From assembly GCA_964561825.1 (NCBI GenBank), contig CAZLSB010000216.1, forward strand, positions 1-7,079: a stretch of 7,079 nt of DNA, in the 5' to 3' direction. The position numbers and the translations under genes are program-made. Shown here piece after piece: positions 1 to 5,629 of this stretch. Below the pieces are notes generated by a model. It ran no database searches, had not been told where the DNA came from, and saw nothing but the letters and a program-made list of their open reading frames with translations. Numbering within the stretch: the stretch's first letter is position 1; each line of letters begins with the position of its first letter. The DNA is from JADKFD01 sp964561825 (GTDB taxonomy: Bacteria; Pseudomonadota; Gammaproteobacteria; Xanthomonadales; SZUA-5).

Positions 1-50
1 GGCCGCGCCGCGCGAGCGGTGTTTTGTCGTCGCTGACCGCGGGCGCCGGG

Positions 51-1424
51 TCAGTCACGTCGTGTTGGCCGTTTCCAGCCTTTCACTTCGGTCTGCGGCG
101 CTCGGGTTAGGGTTAGTTCGCCGGCCGGCGCGTCTTTGTGGATCGTGGAGCCGGCGCCGATTGTTGCACCCGCGCCAATGTTAACCGGGGCCACCAGCGA
201 ACTATTCGAACCAATAAACGCGCCATCTTCAATGCGCGTTTGCGACTTATTCACGCCGTCGTAATTGCAGGTGATCGTGCCGGCGCCGATATTGACCGCA
301 GCGCCGATGTGGGCGTCGCCGATGTAACTCAGGTGATTGGCCTTGGAGCCTGGCCCAAACCGCGCTTGTTTGGTTTCGACAAAATTGCCGATATGGCTGT
401 CGGCCGCCAATTCCGTGCCGGGGCGCAAACGGGCGAAAGGGCCGATGCGACAGGCGCCGAGCGTGACCACGCCGTCTAGATCGCTATGCCCCAGCACTTC
501 CGTGCCACCCGCCAATTGACAGTTGCGCAGACGCACAAACGGGCCAATGCGCACACCATCACCGAGTTCTACTTTGCCCTCAAAAATGACGTTTATGTCG
601 ACACTGACATCGCGACCAAACTGCAACTCGCCGCGCACATCGACGCGCGCCGGATCAGCTACCCGCAAACCGGCTTGGCACAATTCACGCACCCGTCGGT
701 GCTGGAAGTAGCGCTCCAATTGCGCCAGTTGCCAGGGGTCATTGGCGCCAAAAGCCTCGTTGGCATCCACGCAGCGGACTGCCAGTGCCGGCGCCTGATC
801 ACCGCTGGCCAGCGCAAACACATCGGTCAGGTAGAACTCGCCCTGCGCGTTGTCTGGCCGCACGCGCGCCAACCAATCGCGCAGCGCAGCGGCCTGTGCG
901 GCGAGCACGCCGGTGTTGACCACGTGTACGCGCCGCTCGTCAGCACTGGCATCGCGCTCCTCGACGATGCGTGTCACGCGTCCGTCGGCATCGGTGAGCA
1001 CTCGTCCATAACCATGCGGATCATCCAGATAGGCGGTCAGTACCGCGAGCCGGCTGGGTGCTTGGGCAAGCGGCCTTAAGGTGCTGGCCGCCAGCAGCGG
1101 CACATCGCCATACAGCACCAAGACGCGCGCATCGTCAGCGATGCCCGGCAAGGCCAGCGCCACGGCATGCCCGGTGCCCCGTTGCTGGTCCTGCAGCACC
1201 CAACGCAGATCGGTGGCAGCGGCATAGGCGGCCCGTAACTGTGCGCCGCGATGCCCATAAACCACGTGAATCGCCGCCGGCTGTAGCGCGCGTGCTGCGG
1301 CGAGCACATGGTCGAGCATCGGTCGCCCGGCCAAAGGTACCAAAACCTTAGGCAGATCCGAGCGCATCCGCTTGCCCTCGCCAGCGGCAAGGATGATGAC
1401 GTGCAGAGCTTGAGTGGCGTGCAT
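51..1424 (-). CDS. glmU: Bifunctional UDP-N-acetylglucosamine pyrophosphorylase / glucosamine-1-phosphate N-acetyltransferase GlmU
   Basis: GlmU is a cytoplasmic enzyme that acetylates glucosamine-1-phosphate with acetyl-CoA and then transfers UMP from UTP to give UDP-GlcNAc, the precursor of peptidoglycan and lipid A. The product is 457 aa, close to the E. coli protein (456). The N-terminal Rossmann-like uridyltransferase half (about 8-230) shows LAAGEGKRM (12-20), DLPKVL with K26, QRGTGHA (81-87), YGDVP with the metal-binding Asp107, and GEFYLTD (195-201). A linker helix (about 231-253) leads to a left-handed beta-helix of hexapeptide repeats (about 254-457). That half carries RLRPGTEL, NFVETK, KANHLSYIGD with the expected catalytic base His364, and NIGAGTITCNYDG. 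The tail RAPQTEVKGWKRP is typical of the family. The ATG at 1424 matches the family start, although no clear Shine-Dalgarno site precedes it. It lies 189 nt downstream of dusB on the same strand. All key residues are present, so it should be functional. Confidence 0.98.
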   Translation of the reverse strand: MHATQALHVIILAAGEGKRMRSDLPKVLVPLAGRPMLDHVLAAARALQPAAIHVVYGHRGAQLRAAYAAATDLRWVLQDQQRGTGHAVALALPGIADDARVLVLYGDVPLLAASTLRPLAQAPSRLAVLTAYLDDPHGYGRVLTDADGRVTRIVEERDASADERRVHVVNTGVLAAQAAALRDWLARVRPDNAQGEFYLTDVFALASGDQAPALAVRCVDANEAFGANDPWQLAQLERYFQHRRVRELCQAGLRVADPARVDVRGELQFGRDVSVDINVIFEGKVELGDGVRIGPFVRLRNCQLAGGTEVLGHSDLDGVVTLGACRIGPFARLRPGTELAADSHIGNFVETKQARFGPGSKANHLSYIGDAHIGAAVNIGAGTITCNYDGVNKSQTRIEDGAFIGSNSSLVAPVNIGAGATIGAGSTIHKDAPAGELTLTRAPQTEVKGWKRPTRRD

Positions 1425-1471
1425 GGCGCAGGTCGTGTGGGGGAAATGCGCTACAGACTAGCTAAAAGTGC

Positions 1472-1493
1472 GGCACGGAGGGGTGCCAGTCAA
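1472..1493 (-). terminator. Small hairpin with TTTT tail and -35-like box upstream of glmU
   Basis: Read on the minus strand, GGCAC-CCCTCC-GTGCC (1472-1487) forms a 5-bp stem with a 6-nt loop, followed four bases later by TTTT. It lies about 48 nt upstream of the glmU start, so it could end dusB transcription weakly or form part of the glmU leader. A TTGACT box (1488-1493 on the complement) just before it resembles a -35 element, but no convincing -10 box follows at 16-18 nt. The stem is short, so either role is tentative. Confidence 0.3.
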
Positions 1494-1515
1494 ACTGATG
1501 TAGTGATCCAAAGTG

Positions 1516-1541
1516 GTCAGCGCTGTGCGCTGACGCTTTTT
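1516..1541 (+). terminator. Intrinsic terminator-like hairpin, plus-strand orientation
   Basis: GTCAGCGC (1516-1523), loop TGT, and GCGCTGAC (1527-1534) form a perfect 8-bp stem, followed by GC and five T (1537-1541). The T-tract makes it a textbook intrinsic terminator for plus-strand transcription, whereas both flanking genes run on the minus strand. On the minus strand the stem is followed only by CACTTTGG, a weak U-run, so it could also act as a poorer terminator for dusB. I infer that it either insulates dusB from antisense transcription coming out of glmU or works in both directions. Confidence 0.5.
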
Positions 1542-1613
1542 CTGCCCTGTGGGGGAGAAGAGGTGCCGGCTCCGGATCGGCGGCGCTGTGCTCACCGATC
1601 AACGCTCGATCAT

Positions 1614-2594
1614 TCACGCCGCCTGCGCCCACGTTGCGCCGCTGAGCCATTGTTGGGTGTATCGAAACTGCGTGTCGGCGTGCTCAAAACGCACCACGTC
1701 ACGGCGAAACTGCTCACCATCTGCGCGGGTTTTTGCGTACCAACCCAAGTGTTTGCGGGCAATCCGCGTGCCCTGCTGTTCGCCGTAAAACGCGTACAAG
1801 GCCTGCAAGTGAGCGAGCATAATCGCTGCAATTTCGCTGTCGTCCGGCGCGGCCATGTGTTTGCCGGTGGCCAAATAATGGGCAATTTCGCGGAAGATCC
1901 ACGGGCGCCCTTGCGCTGCACGGCCAATCAGAATGCCATCACAGCCGGTCAGATCCAGCACCTGACGCGCTTTCTCCGGGCTATCGATATCGCCATTGGC
2001 CAGCACGGGAATGCTCAGGCGTGATTTGATGTCCGCAATGGTGGCGTATTCGGCTTCGCCCTCGTACATGTCCTCGCGGGTGCGCCCGTGCACCGCCAGT
2101 GCCGCGATGCCGGCGCTCTGCGCAATGTGCGCAATGACCGGGCCATTTTTCACCGCGCGGCACCAACCGGTGCGGATTTTCAGCGTTACGGGGACAGAAA
2201 CAGCCCGCACCACGGCATCCAAAATGCGCCCAACCAAGGCCTCGTCACGCATCAGCGCCGAGCCGGCATCCACCTTGCAGACCTTTTTGGCCGGGCAGCC
2301 CATGTTGAAATCGATAATGTCGGCGCCGTGATCGACGTTAAAACGGGCGGCGTCGGCCACCTGCTGGGGATCGTAGCCGGCTATTTGCACACTGATCGGC
2401 GCCGGTTCACCCAAATGATCCATGCGCCAGCGACTTTTCGGCGTATCCCACAGACGCGCGTCCGACGTGGTCATCTCCGAAACCGCCAAACCCGCGCCCA
2501 GACGTTTGCAGAGCTGTCGGAACGGCTTATCGGTGACACCGGCCATCGGGGCCAAAATCACCGGCGGATCAATCTGGTGTGTGCCGATCTGCAT
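1614..2594 (-). CDS. dusB: tRNA-dihydrouridine synthase, DusB type
   Basis: This FMN-dependent, NADPH-using cytoplasmic enzyme reduces specific uridines in the tRNA D-loop to dihydrouridine. The 326-aa product (E. coli DusB is 321) has a TIM-barrel catalytic domain followed by a C-terminal helical tRNA-binding domain (about 245-326). Visible motifs are LAPMAGVTD (FMN loop, 14-22), FNMGCPAKKV with the catalytic Cys100, LKIRTGW with Lys139, VHGRT with His169, LANGDI (198-203) and IGRAAQGRPWIF (223-234). The GCPAKKVCK and IGRAAQGRPWIF signatures favour DusB over DusA or DusC. The ATG at 2594 is the first in-frame start, because a TAG lies two codons upstream; no clear ribosome-binding site is seen. 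In many gammaproteobacteria dusB is followed by fis, but here glmU follows and no fis is seen. The gene appears intact. Confidence 0.95.
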   Translation of the reverse strand: MQIGTHQIDPPVILAPMAGVTDKPFRQLCKRLGAGLAVSEMTTSDARLWDTPKSRWRMDHLGEPAPISVQIAGYDPQQVADAARFNVDHGADIIDFNMGCPAKKVCKVDAGSALMRDEALVGRILDAVVRAVSVPVTLKIRTGWCRAVKNGPVIAHIAQSAGIAALAVHGRTREDMYEGEAEYATIADIKSRLSIPVLANGDIDSPEKARQVLDLTGCDGILIGRAAQGRPWIFREIAHYLATGKHMAAPDDSEIAAIMLAHLQALYAFYGEQQGTRIARKHLGWYAKTRADGEQFRRDVVRFEHADTQFRYTQQWLSGATWAQAA

Positions 2595-2597
2595 AAA

Positions 2598-2654
2598 CTA
2601 TTCGTTGAAGGCGATGTCGATAGACTGCCAGTCGTCGGCCGAGTAGGTAAAGCG
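2598..2654 (-). pseudogene. Possible 3' remnant of a gene truncated by the adjacent repeat
   Basis: Immediately upstream of dusB on the same strand is an 18-codon stretch that ends in TAG only 3 nt before the dusB ATG. It reads RFTYSADDWQSIDIAFNE and is bounded upstream by another in-frame TAG. Its third codon positions are almost all G or C, as expected for real coding sequence in this genome, whereas the other two frames give less protein-like peptides. The stretch begins where the inverted-repeat element at 2651 begins, suggesting the C-terminus of a gene whose body was removed or displaced when the element arrived. The piece is too short to name a family, and chance is possible. Confidence 0.3.
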
Positions 2655-2789
2655 CTAGCAGCCTGTCGGACTTTCATCGCGAGTGCGCCGGAAGAGCCAT
2701 TGGCTGCGCGCCGCGCCTTGCATCCATCCGCTTAAGCCACACAACGCATCTCACGCGCAAAGTCCGACAGGCCGCTAGGCGCACTCGCG
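2651..2789. repeat. REP/MITE-like intergenic inverted-repeat element
   Basis: Left arm 2651-2674 (TAGCAGCCTGTCGGACTTT at its core) and right arm 2759-2782 are reverse complements over about 23 bp with one mismatch and one 1-bp gap; 14 bp (2661-2674 against 2759-2772) match perfectly. A second 12-bp inverted pair, CGCGAGTGCGCC at 2678-2689 and its complement at 2778-2789, is interleaved with the first. The element separates dusB from the peptidase unit and holds no credible gene. The size (about 139 bp) and the long inverted arms resemble non-autonomous interspersed elements of gammaproteobacteria, but copy number cannot be seen from one window. Open frames across it are treated as accidental. 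Confidence 0.6.
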
Positions 2790-2836
2790 GCCGCGCAAGC
2801 GTAACTCTACAAAAGCATCTCAATCGGCAACGCTCG

Positions 2837-2867
2837 AAAGCTTGGGGCGGCGCCACCCGCCCCAAGC
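2837..2867 (-). terminator. Strong hairpin ending the peptidase operon
   Basis: GCTTGGGGCGG (2840-2850) and CCGCCCCAAGC (2857-2867) form a perfect 11-bp GC-rich stem around a 6-nt loop. It starts 14 nt after the stop codon of the metallopeptidase-like gene. On the minus strand the stem is followed by TTTCG, so the U-tract is short, but the position and strength fit a transcription terminator or an mRNA 3'-end stabiliser. Confidence 0.65.
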
Positions 2868-2881
2868 CGATAACGATCAAA

Positions 2882-4363
2882 TCACGGTGCTGGCGCGAAC
2901 GCGCAAGGACCATCTTCGAAGCCGTCTTTGTTAAAGCCGCGATCACCGGCGGCGCTCCAACCGATATCCCGGAACAGGAACGAGGTCAAATCAACGCGAT
3001 CGAAAATGCTGCCGTTCAAAGCCGGCTCCATCAGCAGATTCGGGAAAGCATCAGAATGAAAGTGCGATACCGAGGATCCTGACTGCACTGGGTTAGGTGC
3101 AAACATACGCACACAACTGGCCTGTGTGCCGGCCAACGGCAGTGAAGAATCGGTGCCGATACGGACATTAACGCCCGGCGCGGGCACATTGGCTTTGATG
3201 CTGGTCCCCAGTGCTTGGGTAATGCCGATTGACGGAATGGTGATCGCTGGACTGGCACCGCCCATGCTTGGCAGGCCAGCCGCGTTATTGGCAATCAATA
3301 CGCCAACTGCGCCGGCGGCCTGCGCGTTCGCCACCTTAATTACAAAGGCACATAGACCACGGTCGATCAAAGCAATCTTGCCACTGACTGCTGCCGCGTT
3401 GGCAAATGGTGCGTCGCAGCCATCGTTGATGGTCCCGCCGCCAGCCACGCCGTCATCGACCAACACGACATCATTGGTGACCGGACTTGCAAATAAACTG
3501 GGGCCGAAGCCGGCAGTTTGCGCCTCGTAACTGCCCACGATGGACGCTGGAGTATTGACGATGGCGCGTGCCGGCGGACCAAGAAACTCTGACGAGGCCA
3601 TGTTGGTGATGCGGCCCGACCAGACCAAATCCGGATCGTTGATGGCCGAGGCCGCACGTTCGGCATTGCTCATGTTAATCCAACGCCTGCTGGTTTCGGT
3701 GTCATACAAAAAATGCGCCCACACCGACGGCGTTGCACCGGTAAAATACGCGCCAGAGGTGGTATTCACCCCGGCAGTGAATCCCAACCCATGCCCAATT
3801 TCGTGAAAAACCACCGGCAACAATGCCGTGCGGTTAGTGGGTGCGGGAACCAGAGGATTTGTGCCATACCACCAACCCACCACGCCATTCAAACAACCGG
3901 CGTCAATACTGATATTAAAGTTGGTGACGATATCGTTGGTCGCCCCGTTCAAATCCGTGCCCGCCAGTGCGTTGGCCAAGGCCACGGGATAGGCGGTATT
4001 GGCGCGTGGCGCGTTGAGAAAATTAGCGAACGAGCCGCTCGGACCAGCACTACCCAGTACCGCGCTGGTCCCGCTGCAGGTTTGCGGGATCAGACCTGCT
4101 TCTACTCGGATTTCGACATTTGAGTCGAGCAATCGACCCCACTGCGCAGCGGCGGTCGTGAATACATTCAACCGACACGCACCGAGCGTTTGACCGATCG
4201 TGCAGCCGGCATCGGCATTAGCAACGATGTTGGTATCGTTGAACCCAACACCCGCAGCATTGGTGTTGACCACGGTGACCGTTGCCGCACTGGCAATGGA
4301 TGCGCAGCCGAGCAACAAACCTGCGGCTGTGGCGCTACGAATAATTTGACCCAGCTTACTCAT
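2882..4363 (-). CDS. Secreted PA-domain zinc metallopeptidase-like protein
   Basis: The 493-aa product is probably an exported metal-dependent endopeptidase; its substrate is unknown. The N-terminus (MSKLGQIIRSATAAGLLLGCASIASA) is a signal peptide with likely cleavage after ASA (about residue 26). A weaker lipobox reading, LLGC at 17-20, would make it a lipoprotein. The zinc motif HEIGHGLGF begins at His187 (His187, Glu188, His191), but the metzincin position at +10 is Ala197, not His. Residues about 275-390 form a protease-associated (PA) domain with GKIALIDRGLCAF and QAAGAVGVLIAN. After it come SVSHFHSD (His434, His436) and NLLMEP (Met445), which could supply the third zinc ligand and a Met-turn. 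The mature part has eight Cys, suggesting disulfides. The C-terminus is FNKDGFEDGPCAFAPAP. The start is supported by AAGGAG 7 nt upstream. It overlaps the preceding small gene by 8 nt, so the two are probably co-transcribed and translationally coupled. Peptidase activity is inferred, not proven. Confidence 0.85.
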   Translation of the reverse strand: MSKLGQIIRSATAAGLLLGCASIASAATVTVVNTNAAGVGFNDTNIVANADAGCTIGQTLGACRLNVFTTAAAQWGRLLDSNVEIRVEAGLIPQTCSGTSAVLGSAGPSGSFANFLNAPRANTAYPVALANALAGTDLNGATNDIVTNFNISIDAGCLNGVVGWWYGTNPLVPAPTNRTALLPVVFHEIGHGLGFTAGVNTTSGAYFTGATPSVWAHFLYDTETSRRWINMSNAERAASAINDPDLVWSGRITNMASSEFLGPPARAIVNTPASIVGSYEAQTAGFGPSLFASPVTNDVVLVDDGVAGGGTINDGCDAPFANAAAVSGKIALIDRGLCAFVIKVANAQAAGAVGVLIANNAAGLPSMGGASPAITIPSIGITQALGTSIKANVPAPGVNVRIGTDSSLPLAGTQASCVRMFAPNPVQSGSSVSHFHSDAFPNLLMEPALNGSIFDRVDLTSFLFRDIGWSAAGDRGFNKDGFEDGPCAFAPAP

Positions 4364-4727
4364 CGCGGCTCTCCTTGGCAGTCAATTCATGTTGGTGAAT
4401 CGCGGCGTGCTCCGCACAGTAGATATCGATACCGCCATCCGCGTTACGTTGGGCAACAACGGATTCCATGGCTTGTCCGTTGAACTGCCATTCGGTCATG
4501 CCATTGGGGTGCCGAATCTCTTGGATCAGTTCCATTTGTGGTTGCGCCAACTCCGGCGCACGCACGTTTGGCGGTGCTTTCGAAGTGAGTTCCCCGGTTT
4601 CCGAGTCTACGTAAACACGCACCGATTCCTGAACGGGTGGGGTCGAAGTGTCCTTGGAATCTTCCACGGCGTAACAGTTGGCGCATGCCAACCCCGCCAG
4701 CAGACTGAAATAAAGGGTCTTACTCAT
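4356..4727 (-). CDS. Small secreted protein of unknown function, coupled to the metallopeptidase
   Basis: This 123-aa protein has a clear signal peptide (MSKTLYFSLLAGLACANCYA, cleavage expected after CYA) and a mostly hydrophilic mature part of about 103 residues. Visible features are VRVYVDSETGELTSKAPP (about 36-53), a Pro/Glu-rich middle, NGMTEWQFNG, and a C-terminal DGGIDIYCAEHAAIHQHE with one Cys and three closely spaced His. I recognise no named domain; short secreted proteins with a YVDxxTGE-type motif occur in related bacteria, but no function can be given. The start at 4727 is preferred over an in-frame ATG nine codons upstream (4754) because AGGAG lies 6 nt before it and the signal peptide then begins correctly. 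The gene ends in ATGAGTAA, overlapping the peptidase start by 8 nt. A role as partner, chaperone or inhibitor of the peptidase is inference from the context alone. Confidence 0.8.
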   Translation of the reverse strand: MSKTLYFSLLAGLACANCYAVEDSKDTSTPPVQESVRVYVDSETGELTSKAPPNVRAPELAQPQMELIQEIRHPNGMTEWQFNGQAMESVVAQRNADGGIDIYCAEHAAIHQHELTAKESRDE

Positions 4728-4733
4728 TTGAAG

Positions 4734-4738
4734 CTCCT
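4734..4738 (-). promoter_or_regulatory. Ribosome-binding site that fixes the small secreted protein start
   Basis: On the minus strand AGGAG stands 6 nt before the ATG at 4727. No comparable site precedes the in-frame ATG at 4754. This supports the 123-aa reading, which begins directly with the signal peptide, over a 132-aa one. Confidence 0.8.
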
Positions 4739-4818
4739 GTATGCGCTTAGACATAACGCTGGAACGCCGGAGTTTAGTCTTTCGGGTTCAAGGCTGGTGT
4801 GAAATCGGCAGCATATTT

Positions 4819-5228
4819 TCAGCTTTGATGTCGGTGCGTTGGCCGACAGATGGTCGCCGCCATGCCCATCGCCTGAACCCATCCTGGGGCTGAGCTTTGC
4901 TCAAACTCTGACGCTCCGCCCAGGGCTTGCAAAATGCGCAACCGCGCCGCCAGCACGCCCAACGCAATGGCCGACATGGCCGGTAGATAGGCCTTCTCTT
5001 GCCAGATTTCTTGGCCATCTAAGGCGCCGCGCGTGCGCCTGGCAATCAAAAATCCCGAGATCACAAAAAACGCGTACACCGCGGCATAACCGCTCTAACT
5101 GAGCAGATTAGTGACGCGCGGCCCCAGCCACTCGCCCACCGCCGCCGAAAGGGCAGCGCCAAATGATGCAAAATCACCAGCAGGATCGACAAACCACGCA
5201 GCACATCGATGGCGCCGTTGCGCTGCAT
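4819..5228 (-). pseudogene. Decayed acyltransferase-3 (OafA/NodX-like) family membrane gene
   Basis: Intact family members are integral-membrane O-acyltransferases, usually about 350-400 aa, that modify envelope sugars. Here an ATG at 5228 opens with MQRNGAIDVLRGLSILLVIL, then HHLALPF, the typical first transmembrane segment with the family's conserved His. The frame is then lost: GEWLGPRVTNLLS continues in another frame, hits an in-frame TAG (5095-5097), and resumes in that frame as SGYAAVYAFFVISGFLIARR, the second hallmark segment. The next part, AYLPAMSAIALGVLAARL, resembles a segment normally more than 100 residues further on, so a central portion seems deleted. The remnant ends at 4819 without the C-terminal membrane segments. 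At least one frameshift, one nonsense codon and one internal deletion make it non-functional. It runs divergently from the hydrolase remnant at 5401. Confidence 0.85.
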
Positions 5229-5306
5229 CGCGGCGGATGCGGACGATTCTTAAAGTGGGTTCAAGCCCATGCTGCGTGGTTCGCCGCTCATCCTGTCCGG
5301 AGCGCG

Positions 5307-5336
5307 TTGACAGCGCCATATTGCCATCCATCCTGT
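5307..5336 (+). promoter_or_regulatory. Candidate promoter for the hydrolase/kinase/regulator transcript
   Basis: The 172-bp divergent spacer 5229-5400 contains a perfect TTGACA (5307-5312), about 90 nt upstream of the GTG start at 5401. The best-placed -10 region after a 17-18 nt spacer (ATCCTG or TCCTGT) is poor, so this is only a candidate. Nothing else recognisable was seen in the spacer. Confidence 0.25.
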
Positions 5337-5400
5337 TTAGCGGCGGCGTTTGCGGCCGCGCGCCTAAGCTGCGCTTCGTTTCCAATAACGGAGTACACAA

Positions 5401-5629
5401 GTGAACCATTCAATGTTGAAGGCTGGACGCGTCCTGGCAATCGTCGGCGCTTTAGTGCAACCGTTGTGCTTGGACGCTGCCAACAGCACCGTTGCGGCCC
5501 AACTGGAACAGCGCGCCGCGCAGTTCTTCAAGGCTGATCAGCCCGGTGGCGTGGTCTACGTGCGGCGCGGCGACGAGGTTTTGCTGCGCCAAGCCTACGG
5601 GCTGGCCGACCTTGAGAATCAACGGCCGG
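5401..5629 (+). pseudogene. N-terminal remnant of a secreted serine beta-lactamase-family hydrolase
   Basis: A GTG start at 5401, preceded by CGGAG 7 nt upstream, opens a reading frame with a signal-peptide-like start (MLKAGRVLAIVGALVQPLC at 5-23). QPGGVVYVRRGDEVLLRQAYG and LADLENQRP follow, up to residue 76. This is the familiar first beta-hairpin of the serine beta-lactamase/esterase family (PGxxVxVxRxGxxxxxxxYGxADxEN). The catalytic SxxK that should come about 20 residues later is absent. Beyond about 5630 the DNA encodes a histidine kinase in a different frame, and this frame runs on through unrelated residues to a stop at 5766. It is therefore a 5' gene fragment left by a deletion. It retains its own translation signals, so the transcript may still be made and feed the genes downstream. 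Confidence 0.8.

Noticed and set aside
1..50. GC-rich sequence after the glmU stop as a terminator or a glmS start
   Set aside because: Only 50 bases are available and no clear hairpin with T-run or start signal could be supported.
486..1079. A 197-codon plus-strand open frame inside glmU
   Set aside because: It is the complement of a fully convincing glmU reading frame in GC-rich DNA and shows no protein-family signal of its own.
1365..1391. Lys in place of Thr in the GlmU nucleotide-binding loop (LAAGEGKRM) as a possible lost function
   Set aside because: From memory, GKRM is the usual form in Xanthomonadales-type GlmU and all other active-site motifs are intact, so it is lineage variation.
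1462..1650. A 62-codon minus-strand open frame between dusB and glmU
   Set aside because: It overlaps the dusB end, crosses both hairpins, has no ribosome-binding site and shows no recognisable domain.
2674..2946. A 90-codon minus-strand open frame spanning the repeat element and the peptidase 3' end
   Set aside because: It overlaps the peptidase gene end and the operon hairpin, has Arg/Cys-rich shadow composition, and its protein-like tail lies wholly inside the inverted-repeat element, so it is most likely a spurious frame.
4754..4754. Upstream ATG as the start of the small secreted protein
   Set aside because: It would place nine extra residues (MSKRIQELQ) before the signal peptide and lacks a ribosome-binding site, whereas the ATG at 4727 has AGGAG 6 nt upstream.
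4830..4849. TGTCGG...CCGACA 6-bp inverted repeat near the end of the acyltransferase remnant
   Set aside because: The stem is short with an 8-nt loop and no T-run, within what chance allows in GC-rich DNA.
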